Source: Flavobacteriaceae bacterium
GTDB lineage: Bacteria; Bacteroidota; Bacteroidia; Flavobacteriales; Flavobacteriaceae
NCBI GenBank assembly: GCA_013214065.1
Contig: JABSPK010000010.1
Coordinates: forward strand, 1-64,000
DNA: 64,000 nucleotides
Direction: 5' to 3'
Position numbers and translations under genes: made by a program. The notes under the pieces were generated by a model. That model ran no database searches. It was given only the letters and a program-made list of their open reading frames with translations, and was not told the origin of the DNA. Below are positions 44,472 to 54,008 of the stretch, piece by piece (within the stretch, counting starts at the first letter, position 1; each line of letters begins with the position of its first letter).

Positions 44472-46244
44472 TTAGGCCACCTCTTCGGCCATGAACTGCG
44501 CCTCATAAAGATCGCTGTAATACCCTCCCTTGGCCAACAATTCGGTATGGCTGCCCATCTCCACGATCTTACCGGCGTCCATGACAATGATTTTGTCCGC
44601 CTTTTTAATGGTCGCCAATCGGTGCGCGATGATGATCGAGGTGCGGCCTTCGGTAATCTTTGCCGTAGCCTGTTGGATCAACTGCTCTGAATAGGTATCG
44701 ACCGATGAAGTGGCTTCGTCGAGCACCAAAATACTCGGTTGGCTCACATAGGCCCGTAAAAAAGCGATGAGTTGCAGTTGGCCGCTAGACAGCATGGTAC
44801 CCCGTTCCTTTACATTGTATTGATAGCCATTGGGCAGACTGGAGATGAATTCATGCACCCCGATTTCCTTGGCGGCCTCTTCGATTCGCGATTCGCTTAC
44901 CGAACTTTCTTGTAGTGAGATGTTGTTCGCAATGGTATCGGCAAAGAGAAAGACATCTTGCAAAACCACCGCGATATGGGAACGCAAAGATCGCAAGGTA
45001 AATTCCTTGATATCGATACCATCAATTCGGATGTTGCCCGAATCGATCTCATAAAAACGGTTGAGCAAATTGATGATCGTTGATTTACCCGCACCCGTAG
45101 CCCCAACGATAGCCACGGTTTCGCCGGCATTGACCTCGAAGGAAATCCCATGCAATACAGGCTCTTCAGGGATATAACTGAAATGTACCTCTTCAAAAGC
45201 CAGGGTCCCTTTGATCGTTTTCTGTTCCAATGGCCCGGTATCGGGGATATGGCTATCCGTATCCAAAATCGTAAAGACCCGGTTTGCGGCTACCATACCC
45301 ATTTGCAGGGTATTGAATTTATCGGCGATTTGACGAAGCGGACGAAACAACAAATCCATCAGAAAAAAGAAAGCGAATATCGATCCGGTATCGTTCAGGC
45401 CGACATCGTTGATGTTTTGGATGACCCCGAAATACACGACCAAGCCGATTCCGATGGAATAGGATATTTCAGCGATCGGGAAGAAAATCGAGTTGTACCA
45501 AACGGTTTTGAGCCATGCATTCTGGTGTTTCTCATTGATTTCCCTGAATTTTTCCTTTTCAATGGCTTCCCGATTGAATAGCTGCACTACTTTCATACCC
45601 GCAATCCGCTCCTGTACAAAAGAATTCAAATTAGCGACTTGGGTGCGCACTTCGACAAAGGCTACTTTCATAGCGCGTTGGAACAAGCGGGTGGCGATCA
45701 AAATAATCGGAAGGATGGCAAAAACGATCAAGGCCAATTTCCAATTGATGACGATCATCACCCCTGCCCCGGCCAGCATTTTCAAAAGGTCGGAAACGAT
45801 TACGAAAAACCCTTGGCTGAATATCTCACCGATCCGCTGCATATCGGCAACGGCGCGGGTCACCAAGACCCCAATGGACGAATTGTCGAAATAGGTCATC
45901 TTGAAGGCCATCATTTTTTCGAACAACTTGACGCGTAAATCCTTAATGACCGATTCCCCCAACAAGTTCGCGAAGTAGTTGAAGGTCAACTGGCACAATA
46001 CCTGGCCGAAAAGTACCGCCGCCATGATCCAAACCGTAACCGTCAATAGATCGAGATCACGTTCAGTCAAGGCTTTATTGATGATCTCACGGACCAACAC
46101 GGGCGTCAACACGGCAAAAGCAGCTAGAAAAATCGCTACGAAGGCCACCAACCAAAAGATCTTTCGATAGGGTTTGGTGTAGCGGAATACCCGTGTGAAC
46201 AGCTTGAAGTCAAACGCTTTGCCTATTTCTTTTTCCTCACTCAT
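44472..46244 (-). CDS. ABC exporter, fused permease and ATPase (MsbA-like)
   Basis: 590 residues: six TM helices (about 25-330), then an ATP-binding domain with Walker A GATGAGKST, signature LSSGQLQL (a variant of LSGGQ), Walker B ILVLDEATSSVD and switch AHRL. Half transporter that acts as a homodimer, exporting lipid or hydrophobic compounds; the family includes MsbA and lipid A exporters, but substrate cannot be assigned. ATGA overlap with truA upstream on the same strand. Confidence 0.93.
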   Translation of the reverse strand: MSEEKEIGKAFDFKLFTRVFRYTKPYRKIFWLVAFVAIFLAAFAVLTPVLVREIINKALTERDLDLLTVTVWIMAAVLFGQVLCQLTFNYFANLLGESVIKDLRVKLFEKMMAFKMTYFDNSSIGVLVTRAVADMQRIGEIFSQGFFVIVSDLLKMLAGAGVMIVINWKLALIVFAILPIILIATRLFQRAMKVAFVEVRTQVANLNSFVQERIAGMKVVQLFNREAIEKEKFREINEKHQNAWLKTVWYNSIFFPIAEISYSIGIGLVVYFGVIQNINDVGLNDTGSIFAFFFLMDLLFRPLRQIADKFNTLQMGMVAANRVFTILDTDSHIPDTGPLEQKTIKGTLAFEEVHFSYIPEEPVLHGISFEVNAGETVAIVGATGAGKSTIINLLNRFYEIDSGNIRIDGIDIKEFTLRSLRSHIAVVLQDVFLFADTIANNISLQESSVSESRIEEAAKEIGVHEFISSLPNGYQYNVKERGTMLSSGQLQLIAFLRAYVSQPSILVLDEATSSVDTYSEQLIQQATAKITEGRTSIIIAHRLATIKKADKIIVMDAGKIVEMGSHTELLAKGGYYSDLYEAQFMAEEVA

Positions 46245-46984
46245 TCAAATATGGTTTCTGGGTATCGCACGTCTGTTAAATATAAGCCTTTTGCGGGCAC
46301 GGAGGCCCCGGCTTGGCCACGGTCTTTACTTTCAATGATCGATCGGACGGCCCCGACCTCGATTTTCCCCAAACCGACTTCCAAAAGCGTCCCGACGATG
46401 GCGCGGACCATATTCCGTAAAAATCGGTCGGCCTTGATGGTGAATACCAAAAGTCCGTTCTTAAGCTCCCATTCGGCGTGACATACCGAACAGATAAAGG
46501 TCTTTACATCGGTATTCGATTTGGAAAAACACTCGAAATCGTCATAATCCAGAAGCAATGCCGCCGCTTGGTTCATCGCATCCACATCCAAAGGGCGGTG
46601 GATAACATGTGCGTGATCGGTAAAGAAAGGGTCTTTGCCCAGACTGATCCAATACTCATAAGTGCGTTCAACCGCGTCGAACCGGGCATGGGCCCCTTCG
46701 TTCATTTTTCGAAGCGCTTGTACGGCGATATCCTCAGGTAAAAGGGCATTGAGTCGATGTATCAAATGATCATGGTCAGCGATGGTATCATGGTCGAAAT
46801 GGGCATACATGCACTTTGCGTGCACCCCGGCATCGGTACGACCCGCCCCTACGATGGCGATTTCGCTACGCAACAAGGTGCCAAGTGCCGTTTCAAGTAC
46901 CTGCTGCACCGAGATGGCGTTAGGTTGGTTTTGCCAGCCGTGGTAGGCTTTTCCGAAATACGAAAGCTGGATGAAATATCTCAA
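46241..46984 (-). CDS. truA: tRNA pseudouridine(38-40) synthase TruA
   Basis: 247 residues, typical TruA length. Catalytic Asp in GAGRTDAGVHA, then the FDAVERTYEYWI and ADRFLRNMVRAIVGTLLEVG motifs. It makes pseudouridine at 38-40 in the anticodon stem-loop. Stop overlaps the start of the ABC exporter, divergent from the phosphoesterase gene. Confidence 0.96.
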   Translation of the reverse strand: MRYFIQLSYFGKAYHGWQNQPNAISVQQVLETALGTLLRSEIAIVGAGRTDAGVHAKCMYAHFDHDTIADHDHLIHRLNALLPEDIAVQALRKMNEGAHARFDAVERTYEYWISLGKDPFFTDHAHVIHRPLDVDAMNQAAALLLDYDDFECFSKSNTDVKTFICSVCHAEWELKNGLLVFTIKADRFLRNMVRAIVGTLLEVGLGKIEVGAVRSIIESKDRGQAGASVPAKGLYLTDVRYPETIFE

Positions 46985-47072
46985 GCGAATCAGCTATTTT
47001 TGAGTTTCTAAAGATACTTTAAAGCGTAACAACGCCTTGCGAAACCAGATATTTTAGGAAATTTTTAGCGTA

Positions 47073-47570
47073 GTGACGAAAATCCTTTTGCTTTCGGATA
47101 CCCATGGCCATATCGATGATGCCATACTCAAATACGTAGCCTTGGCCGATGAGGTTTGGCATGCTGGCGACATTGGGGATCTTTCGGTCACCGATCGTAT
47201 TTTGGCCAAGGGAAAACCGCTAAAAGCGGTCTATGGCAACATCGATGACCATCGTGTCCAATTGGAATTCCCGGAACACCAGCGCTTTTTTTGCGAATCC
47301 GTTGATGTTTGGATCACCCATATCGGGGGGTACCCCCCAAAATACAACGGACGGACCCGCACCGAAATCAAAAACAACCCACCCCAGCTCTTCATCTGCG
47401 GACACTCACACATTCTTAAGGTAATGAACGACAAGGCCCGCGAGCTGCTGCATATGAACCCCGGGGCCTGTGGCAAACAAGGGTTCCATCGCATACGTAC
47501 CATGCTTCGGTTCACCATAGACGGAAAAAAAATAGATAATTTAGAGGTCATAGAGCTCGGAACACGATAA
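47073..47570 (+). CDS. YfcE-type metallophosphoesterase
   Basis: 165 residues from GTG 47073; the metal-ligand motif begins right after it (LLSDTHGHIDD). HAGDIGD, GNID, CGHSH and NPGACGKQG complete the calcineurin-like fold. These enzymes are small phosphodiesterases of uncertain substrate. Translationally coupled with the next gene (TAATG). Confidence 0.9.
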   Translation: MTKILLLSDTHGHIDDAILKYVALADEVWHAGDIGDLSVTDRILAKGKPLKAVYGNIDDHRVQLEFPEHQRFFCESVDVWITHIGGYPPKYNGRTRTEIKNNPPQLFICGHSHILKVMNDKARELLHMNPGACGKQGFHRIRTMLRFTIDGKKIDNLEVIELGTR

Positions 47571-48514
47571 TGCAACGCACGAACAACATGTTTTTTAGGG
47601 TGGCCCTCATGGCTTTTTTTTGGTCGGGTTTATCCCTTTGGGGACAGGAAACCGGGGCCTCACTCATCGTATTGGGCACGGTGCAGGATGCCGGCAGTCC
47701 ACATATCGGGTGTGAAAAAAGCTGCTGCAGTACGTTGTTCGAAACACCTGATGCCACGCGCAAAGTGGTGTCTTTAGGCCTTTACGATGCCGCCCAGGGC
47801 AAAACCTATCTTTTTGATGCGACTCCCGACCTGCCCGAACAACTGCGCATGTTGCACACCGAAAGTTCGGTTCCCCATGAAGTCCCTGACGGCATATTTT
47901 TGACCCATGCCCATATCGGCCATTATTCAGGCCTCATGTATTTTGGTAGGGAAGCCCTAGGGGCTAAGAGCGCCCAGGTATATGCCATGCCTAAAATGGC
48001 GACTTTTTTAACGAACAATGGCCCATGGGACCAGCTGGTGAAATTGGGCAATATCGCACTCAGGCCATTGCGGAACGAAAAAACGGTATCGCTTGGCCCG
48101 GGACTGGAGGTGACCCCCTTTTTGGTACCCCATCGCGACGAATATTCCGAAACGGTCGGATTCAAGATCAGCGGCCCGAACAAAACGGCCCTCTTCATTC
48201 CTGATATCGATAAGTGGGGAAAATGGGATAAGCAGATCATCGCTGAAATCGCCAAGGTCGATTATGCTTTTTTGGACGCGACCTTTTACGATGGTGAAGA
48301 AATCAACCATCGTGATATCTCTGAGATCCCCCATCCTTTCGTCATTGAAAGCATGGCCCTGTTCGAACAACTATCGCCTGAAGAACGGGCCAAGATCCAT
48401 TTCATCCACCTGAACCACACCAACCCTTTGTTGGATGCCAACAGCGAAGCCTCGCGGACCGTCAATGCGAAGGGGTTTCACGTGGCCCGATTCGGAGATC
48501 GATTCCAATTATAA
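47570..48514 (+). CDS. MBL-fold metallohydrolase, PqqB-like, exported
   Basis: 314 residues. Signal peptide (residues 1-25, ends WGQ), then a beta-lactamase-like fold with THAHIGHYSG as the HxHxxH metal motif (note Gly before the last His), PDIDKWG and HLNHTNP as distal ligands. Similar to PqqB-related proteins, but no pqq genes are here. The CEKSCCSTLFE cysteines near residue 50 are unusual and may bind metal. Function not assigned. Confidence 0.85.
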   Translation: MQRTNNMFFRVALMAFFWSGLSLWGQETGASLIVLGTVQDAGSPHIGCEKSCCSTLFETPDATRKVVSLGLYDAAQGKTYLFDATPDLPEQLRMLHTESSVPHEVPDGIFLTHAHIGHYSGLMYFGREALGAKSAQVYAMPKMATFLTNNGPWDQLVKLGNIALRPLRNEKTVSLGPGLEVTPFLVPHRDEYSETVGFKISGPNKTALFIPDIDKWGKWDKQIIAEIAKVDYAFLDATFYDGEEINHRDISEIPHPFVIESMALFEQLSPEERAKIHFIHLNHTNPLLDANSEASRTVNAKGFHVARFGDRFQL

Positions 48515-48517
48515 TGT

Positions 48518-48546
48518 AAAAGCCCCGATGTTTCCATCGGGGCTTT
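48518..48546. terminator. Intrinsic terminator
   Basis: Stem AAAGCCCCGATG / CATCGGGGCTTT with a TTTC loop. Located between the MBL gene (+) and the DUF4293 gene (-) and usable in both directions, though the T-tracts are short. Confidence 0.7.
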
Positions 48547-48574
48547 ACGCACTAATACTACTAAGATGTTAGGT

Positions 48575-48985
48575 TCAACGCAAACGATCCACAGATTTTA
48601 CAAGATCTTCATCCTTTTTGATGGCTCTGTTGGCCAGAACCAGAAAAACGATAGAAAATACAGGAATCAGCATCCCAATACCCTTCTCAGAAACTTCGGT
48701 TTCTCCGGATAAGTTTAGGGACCGGTAAACGAAAAATCCTAGTAAAAAAAGATTCAATATCATATTCAACCTGTTCAAAACAAATTGATGTTGCCTGTTC
48801 TTGTACAGCGCGATACTGATTACCGCCAAACCGGCCGAAACCATAAAGGCGATCAATACCACCATGAGGCTTTCGGCATACACGGCGGTTGCGTCGGCGG
48901 TAGTCCAAACCTTTAGGAAAAAAGGCAGTACACCGGCCAAAACCAGCACCAAAAACAAATAAAACGATTGGATCCGTTGAATCAT
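48575..48985 (-). CDS. DUF4293 membrane protein
   Basis: 136 residues from ATG 48985 (the long upstream extension is in the rho leader and not conserved-looking). The start MIQRIQSFYLFLVL and four TM segments match DUF4293, a small membrane protein found in Bacteroidota next to rho. Function unknown. Divergent from rho; the 184-bp gap should carry both promoters. Confidence 0.85.
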   Translation of the reverse strand: MIQRIQSFYLFLVLVLAGVLPFFLKVWTTADATAVYAESLMVVLIAFMVSAGLAVISIALYKNRQHQFVLNRLNMILNLFLLGFFVYRSLNLSGETEVSEKGIGMLIPVFSIVFLVLANRAIKKDEDLVKSVDRLR

Positions 48986-49169
48986 TGTCTTTTTCTCGCT
49001 AGGGGCAGCAAAAATACGCCTCTTTTCGACAAATAAGCTGCTTTCTTTAAAAATAATTTGTATCATTGTAGTGTTATTAGCATGACACTTACCCCGGGAG
49101 TTCATCCCACAGTAATTCCAAATAACAGCGTACTTCAAAGATTTTCAAGTTTAACGTATCCCTTATTTA

Positions 49170-50726
49170 ATGTTTGAGATTTCAGATCTAAAAGCTAAGA
49201 AGCTTCCTGAATTGCAGGAGATTGCCAAAGAATTGAGCGTCCCGAAATTCAAGTCCATGAAAAAATTGGATTTGGTCTACCAGATTTTGGATGTTCAGGC
49301 TTCGAACCCCAAGGCCGTTGTCTCTTCGGCCCCGGCTGCACCCAAAGCACCCAAAGCACCAAAGGTGCAAAAAGAGCGTCAAGCGGCCCCGGCACCTGAA
49401 AAGAAAACGGGCCACGCCCCGAAAGCGGAATCGAACCCCCAACAAAAAGAAAAAGACGGGGGTCAGAAAAAAGACCAACACAAACAAAACGGTCAACAAA
49501 AACACCAAAACCGCAAGCACAATACCCCTAACCAACGCCACAACCAAGACAAAAAGAACAGCAACTTTGACAAAGACCTTAAAAACAGGTACAAAGAACC
49601 TGAGTTTGAGTTCGACAGCATCATCGAAAGCGAAGGTGTACTCGACATCATGCAAGACGGTTATGGGTTCTTACGTTCTTCCGATTACAACTACCTATCA
49701 TCACCTGACGATATCTACGTGTCCCAATCGCAGATCAGATTGTTCGGCCTGAAGACAGGTGATACGGTCCTTGGGAACATCCGCCCCCCGAAAGAGGGTG
49801 AAAAGTACTTCCCGCTGATCAAAGTTAACAAAATCAACGGTCTTGATCCCCAAGTGGTCCGTGACCGAGTGGCCTTTGAGCATTTGACGCCCCTTTTCCC
49901 AAAAGAGAAATTCAATGTGGCCGATCGCCAGAGCACGCTCTCGACCCGGATCATCGATTTGTTCTCTCCTATTGGTAAAGGCCAACGGGGCATGATCGTC
50001 GCCCAGCCCAAAACGGGTAAGACCATGCTGTTGAAAGATATCGCGAATGCCATTGCGGCCAACCACCCCGAGGTGTACCAGATTATTCTCTTGATCGATG
50101 AGCGCCCTGAGGAGGTGACCGATATGCAACGAAATGTTCGTGGTGAGGTCGTAGCTTCGACCTTCGATAAAGAAGCGACCGAGCACGTACGGGTAGCGAA
50201 TATCGTCATCGAAAAAGCCAAGCGATTGGTAGAATGCGGTCATGATGTGGTGATCCTATTGGATTCGATCACCCGTTTGGCGCGAGCTTACAACACCGTA
50301 CAACCGGCTTCCGGAAAAGTATTATCAGGAGGGGTCGATGCGAATGCCTTGCACAAACCGAAACGGTTCTTCGGGGCGGCCCGTAAAATCGAAAATGGGG
50401 GCTCTTTATCGATAATCGCCACGGCCTTGACCGAAACCGGTTCTAAGATGGACGAGGTGATTTTCGAAGAATTCAAGGGTACCGGTAATATGGAACTGCA
50501 GTTGGATCGTCGAATTTCGAACCGTAGGATCTTCCCGGCCATTGACTTGATCTCTTCATCGACACGACGCGATGACCTCTTGTTGGACGAGACCACCATT
50601 CAACGGATGTGGATCATGCGCAAGTACCTGGCCGATATGAACCCGGTAGAAGCCATGGAGTTCATGGAGCAACGGATGAAGCAGACCCGAAATAACGAAG
50701 AGTTTTTGATGACCATGAACGAATAG
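49170..50726 (+). CDS. rho: Transcription termination factor Rho
   Basis: 518 residues. N-terminal helix domain ([18 protein letters not shown]), a low-complexity insertion rich in K, Q, N, H, P and A (about residues 50-150), the RNA-binding cold-shock-like domain ([12 protein letters not shown]) and the RecA-like ATPase with Walker [10 protein letters not shown] and [11 protein letters not shown], plus the VLSGGVD and KGTGNMEL loops. The long insertion is usual for Bacteroidota Rho and is intrinsically disordered; in gut Bacteroides it promotes condensate formation. Followed by a strong terminator. Confidence 0.98.
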   Translation: MFEISDLKAKKLPELQEIAKELSVPKFKSMKKLDLVYQILDVQASNPKAVVSSAPAAPKAPKAPKVQKERQAAPAPEKKTGHAPKAESNPQQKEKDGGQKKDQHKQNGQQKHQNRKHNTPNQRHNQDKKNSNFDKDLKNRYKEPEFEFDSIIESEGVLDIMQDGYGFLRSSDYNYLSSPDDIYVSQSQIRLFGLKTGDTVLGNIRPPKEGEKYFPLIKVNKINGLDPQVVRDRVAFEHLTPLFPKEKFNVADRQSTLSTRIIDLFSPIGKGQRGMIVAQPKTGKTMLLKDIANAIAANHPEVYQIILLIDERPEEVTDMQRNVRGEVVASTFDKEATEHVRVANIVIEKAKRLVECGHDVVILLDSITRLARAYNTVQPASGKVLSGGVDANALHKPKRFFGAARKIENGGSLSIIATALTETGSKMDEVIFEEFKGTGNMELQLDRRISNRRIFPAIDLISSSTRRDDLLLDETTIQRMWIMRKYLADMNPVEAMEFMEQRMKQTRNNEEFLMTMNE

Positions 50727-50756
50727 TTCGGTCAACAACCCTCAAAGCATAGATTT

Positions 50757-50790
50757 AAAACCCCAAGGGCAACCCCTTTGGGGTTTTTTA
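50757..50790 (+). terminator. Intrinsic terminator after rho
   Basis: GC-rich hairpin CCCCAAGGG / CCCTTTGGGG with a one-base bulge, then TTTTTT. It follows the rho stop codon by 30 bases. Confidence 0.8.
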
Positions 50791-50844
50791 ATGAACGTAT
50801 TGTTGCAAAACCCTATCTTTAATCTGTTTTCCCCCAATATTGAT

Positions 50845-50862
50845 AACATTAACATTAACATT
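50845..50862 (+). repeat. AACATT x3 directly before a start codon
   Basis: Three perfect copies of a hexamer end at the base before the ATG at 50863, where the ribosome-binding region should be. A copy-number change would shift the spacing between promoter and start. Confidence 0.5.
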
Positions 50863-51498
50863 ATGAAAAACACTAGCAAGACATCGGTGCTGATCCCACT
50901 AGCCGCTTTATTGATCATGGGTTGCCAAGAACAACCGAAAACAGAGGCAGCTACCCAACTGGTTGCGCAAGAAGAATCGGTCGAAGCGCCGGATGAAATC
51001 ATTTCCCTTGATGAAGCCAAAACCCTTTGCGAAAATTATGAAACCCGTAGGATTCCAGGAATCCGGTCCTTCGAAAAGGAGGCAGGTGATACCGAAGGGG
51101 AATTCATTCCCACGCAATTCGTTGCCTTCAACTTAAAAACCTTGAAACAATACATCAAGTATGTTGAACAGGAGGCGGGTAAAGCCAAAGTAGCCCCGGA
51201 CAGCCTTCGGATTTATTTGGGTAATTATGGGAAGGAAGGCAAAGATCCCAACCGCAATACGGTCTTTATCTTGCCAACAGCCGAAATCGGGAAAGAGTAT
51301 GGTGGCTTTTACATTGGTGAAGACGGCGAAGCCAAGTTGATCCGTAATTATTGGCCAAAATCAGATGAAGATGGTCAAGAAGGTGGTGCCAAATCCGAAG
51401 CTTCCTTGTTGCCGGTATTTCCAATGATGATGAACGGTGACGGCAGCTTGGTGATGAACCGAGGTGGTTCCGGCCCTCCTCCCCATACCGATTTTTAA
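50863..51498 (+). CDS. Exported lipoprotein of a two-gene 7TM module, copy 1
   Basis: 211 residues from ATG 50863 (the open frame upstream is not chosen since the signal peptide begins here). Lipobox PLAALLIMGCQEQPK. Then a soluble domain with EQEAGKAK and SLRIYLGNYG, which align with QEAGKANI and TVRIYLGQYG in the gene at 52336. It ends GSGPPPHTDF; the paralog ends with CCPPNTDF plus a short tail. I do not recognise the family. Directly followed (3 bp) by a 7-TM gene. The shared order suggests that the two products act together. Confidence 0.75.
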   Translation: MKNTSKTSVLIPLAALLIMGCQEQPKTEAATQLVAQEESVEAPDEIISLDEAKTLCENYETRRIPGIRSFEKEAGDTEGEFIPTQFVAFNLKTLKQYIKYVEQEAGKAKVAPDSLRIYLGNYGKEGKDPNRNTVFILPTAEIGKEYGGFYIGEDGEAKLIRNYWPKSDEDGQEGGAKSEASLLPVFPMMMNGDGSLVMNRGGSGPPPHTDF

Positions 51499-51501
51499 AA
51501 C

Positions 51502-52188
51502 ATGTCCTCACAAGAGCTTGTTGATCTAGGTATGAATTATTTCTTGATTCCAGTGTATTTCTTGACACTAATGGTCGCGTTATACCATTACAAAAAATAC
51601 TTTGACACGGTGCTGAAGCTATTTCCAATAATCATCGCCTACACCTTTTTCAATGAGCTCTTGGGGCATTTAATACGCTATTCCTCGGAATTCGCCTTCT
51701 TTTCCAAAAAGACCTTTGCCAACGATCTTATTTACAACATCTACGACCTTTTTTTCTATGGCTTCTTTTACTATGTGTATTGGAAATTGATCCATTCAAA
51801 AAGGCGCAAAAAGACGATAAAAATCCTCGCCTTAACCGTATTGGCCTCCTACCTCATCAGTTGCTGCTTTCAAAACCCGCTTACGATCAGTTTGTATTAT
51901 GCCACTTCACTGGCTTCTTGGGTATTGGCCTTGATAATCATTCTCTATTTTTCCGAAAAATCTACCGAATGGAACTGGCAACGTGAAAGGAGCAACCTGA
52001 TGTTCTGGGTATCGTTGGGCTTACTTCTTTTCAGTTACATCTTCCCCTTTTTATTCTTTTCTGGATACCTAAAACCCGAATTATGGTACGCCTATAACTT
52101 CCAAATGGTGTTGCGCATCATCATCGTCATCATGTACGGACTTTTCATCACGGGATTCGTCATTAGTCACCGTAGGGCGTTCCACTAG
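51502..52188 (+). CDS. 7-TM membrane protein of the two-gene module, copy 1
   Basis: 228 residues with seven predicted TM segments (about 13-30, 38-58, 72-93, 103-120, 123-147, 161-181, 193-216), no domain of known function. The conserved motif YKKYFDT.L.LFP then YTFFNELLG in TM2 is shared with the paralog at 53125, as are the SLYYAT and GFVIS.R.AF elements. It starts 3 bp after the lipoprotein gene. It could be a membrane sensor or channel partner of the lipoprotein; no catalytic motif is seen. Confidence 0.75.
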   Translation: MSSQELVDLGMNYFLIPVYFLTLMVALYHYKKYFDTVLKLFPIIIAYTFFNELLGHLIRYSSEFAFFSKKTFANDLIYNIYDLFFYGFFYYVYWKLIHSKRRKKTIKILALTVLASYLISCCFQNPLTISLYYATSLASWVLALIIILYFSEKSTEWNWQRERSNLMFWVSLGLLLFSYIFPFLFFSGYLKPELWYAYNFQMVLRIIIVIMYGLFITGFVISHRRAFH

Positions 52189-52335
52189 GTTAAGATCATT
52201 TTCCATCACTATACCGCTACATTAAAATCAGAGGTCGATTCTTGGAATCAATTAATCCCGTTAAACGGCAATTAAGTCGGATTTTATTAATAAATTAAGA
52301 AACGTACTACATTATTAACTATAAATTCTTAAAAA

Positions 52336-52902
52336 ATGAAAAGAAGATTTATCGTACTCGGCATGATTTGCACCCTAACCACTGCTTTTTTCCTTTTGAG
52401 CAGTACTACAGGAGCGCCTACTACCTCAGATGTAACCACAAGCAAACCTTCAAAACTCATCACGATCGAAAAGGCGAATTCCCTCTTTACCAACTATCAA
52501 AGCAGTAGATCGGCACTCATCGAAGCCCATGAACGAAATGTTAACCAAGCATCGGACTTCACCGCCTTGCAATATGTAGAATGGGATATTGAAACCATCG
52601 AAAATTACTTGGATTACGTCAAGCAAGAAGCCGGCAAGGCCAATATCGATGTAGCTACAGTACGAATCTATCTCGGACAATATGGCGCCGACCATAATAA
52701 TGAGGACACCATGTTCTGGGTACCTACAACCGAAATCGATGGAAAAAATCGGGGGTTCTATATTGAGGAAAATAAGGCAAAACCGATTTATGAGAACGAC
52801 AAAGCAGGCACTATCAGTGCCGAGCAAGAAAGCCTGATCATGAACTTTGGACATTGTTGCCCTCCAAATACGGATTTTCATATCAAACCGATCGCCTTAT
52901 AA
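52336..52902 (+). CDS. Exported protein of a two-gene 7TM module, copy 2
   Basis: 188 residues. Signal peptide MKRRFIVLGMICTLTTAFFL with cleavage about residue 26; unlike its paralog at 50863 there is no lipobox cysteine, so it is probably soluble in the periplasm or membrane-tethered by the uncleaved helix. The conserved YVKQEAGKANI, VRIYLGQYG and the C-terminal CCPPNTDF are present. It has its own terminator-like hairpin (52924-52953) before the matching 7-TM gene, unlike copy 1. Function unknown. Confidence 0.75.
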   Translation: MKRRFIVLGMICTLTTAFFLLSSTTGAPTTSDVTTSKPSKLITIEKANSLFTNYQSSRSALIEAHERNVNQASDFTALQYVEWDIETIENYLDYVKQEAGKANIDVATVRIYLGQYGADHNNEDTMFWVPTTEIDGKNRGFYIEENKAKPIYENDKAGTISAEQESLIMNFGHCCPPNTDFHIKPIAL

Positions 52903-52923
52903 AAGCAATCATTTTAAATCAAG

Positions 52924-52953
52924 AAAAGCTCCTTTTACCAGGGGCTTTTTTTT
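52924..52953 (+). terminator. Intrinsic terminator
   Basis: AGCTCC / GGGGCT stem (one G-U pair), loop TTTTACCA, then eight T. It sits after the exported protein of copy 2, so the 7-TM gene downstream is probably expressed separately or by read-through. Confidence 0.75.
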
Positions 52954-53124
52954 GCGCCTACCTATGACAACGGGTAGGTTTTGGATGTGACAAAGGAAAT
53001 CGTTCTTAACGAAGCTCCTCGCCCATAAACAGCATATTTTGATAAAGTTGGTCATTCAGGTCGGGAACAATTAGAAATCGGTTATCTTGCTGAGGCAGAT
53101 GGCAAACCTATAATTCGGCTATTC

Positions 53125-53784
53125 TTGATTCCTTACTACATGGCTTGGTATGGCATTGCACTTGTTGTTGCAATGATTACGTTCAAAAAGTTCTTTGATA
53201 CGCCATTACGGCTGTTTCCACTTTTTTTGGCGTACACCTTTTTCAATGAGTTGTTGGGTTATTTTATTTTGAATTTTGACGATTTCTCCTTTTTTGAAGA
53301 AGCGGCCTACAGTTGGCACAATGTCATTATTTACAACATTTACCATGTACTGCTGACATCTTATCTTTTTTGGTTGTACTATAAGGTTTTACGGCAAGGT
53401 AAACACCGAAGACTTTTGCTGGCTTTGGGTTTGCTGACCATAATGGCCTACGCGGTATCGCTATTTTTCCAAGACCCCTTTCATTCCAATCTGTATTATG
53501 CCGATACCTTTTGTTCGTTGGCGCTATTGATCCTTATCGGTTGCCATTTTTCAGAACTATCAAAATACAGTAAAAAAGCGAATTCACGTAATCTTATGGT
53601 ATACATTGGGGCAGGGTTCTTTTTGTTCAACCTCTACTTCCCCTATTATATTTTGAATGGCTACCTCAATGTCGATTTTTTTCTGAAATTCCAATTACGG
53701 CAGGTGCTTTGGGGCGTGGTAACGGTGATGTATACCATTTTCATTCTGGGCTTCCTGATTTCAAAACGGGCCGCCTTTCGCTAG
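53125..53784 (+). CDS. 7-TM membrane protein of the two-gene module, copy 2
   Basis: 219 residues from TTG 53125; the frame is open back to 53029 without another start, and ATG 53140 would cut into the first TM. Seven hydrophobic segments arranged as in the protein at 51502, with FKKFFDTPLRLFP and YTFFNELLG conserved. About a third or more of positions look identical by eye. It carries a His/Asp/Glu-rich loop after TM3. Role unknown; presumed partner of the exported protein at 52336. Confidence 0.72.
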   Translation: MIPYYMAWYGIALVVAMITFKKFFDTPLRLFPLFLAYTFFNELLGYFILNFDDFSFFEEAAYSWHNVIIYNIYHVLLTSYLFWLYYKVLRQGKHRRLLLALGLLTIMAYAVSLFFQDPFHSNLYYADTFCSLALLILIGCHFSELSKYSKKANSRNLMVYIGAGFFLFNLYFPYYILNGYLNVDFFLKFQLRQVLWGVVTVMYTIFILGFLISKRAAFR

Positions 53785-54008
53785 GGCCAACAACCTTCAC
53801 CACAACCCAGACCGTTTTCACAACATTGCAGTGCCGTTCATCGGTAAAATATATCAATAAGTAAGAATATTCGTTCTTTTGTTGTTGTTTTTACTGAATT
53901 CTTGATTTATCGAAGCAATGCTGCAATCCAACGATACTTAATAGAGTCCCATATATAATTAACCTATAAAACAAGGTTGTACGCACAACTTTGTGGAAAA
54001 CTACAGCT

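Noticed and set aside
49188-49655. Long minus-strand frame opposite the rho N terminus
   Set aside because: It is antisense to the low-complexity part of rho and consists of V/L/F repeats produced by reading K/Q/N/P codons backwards; no independent coding signal.
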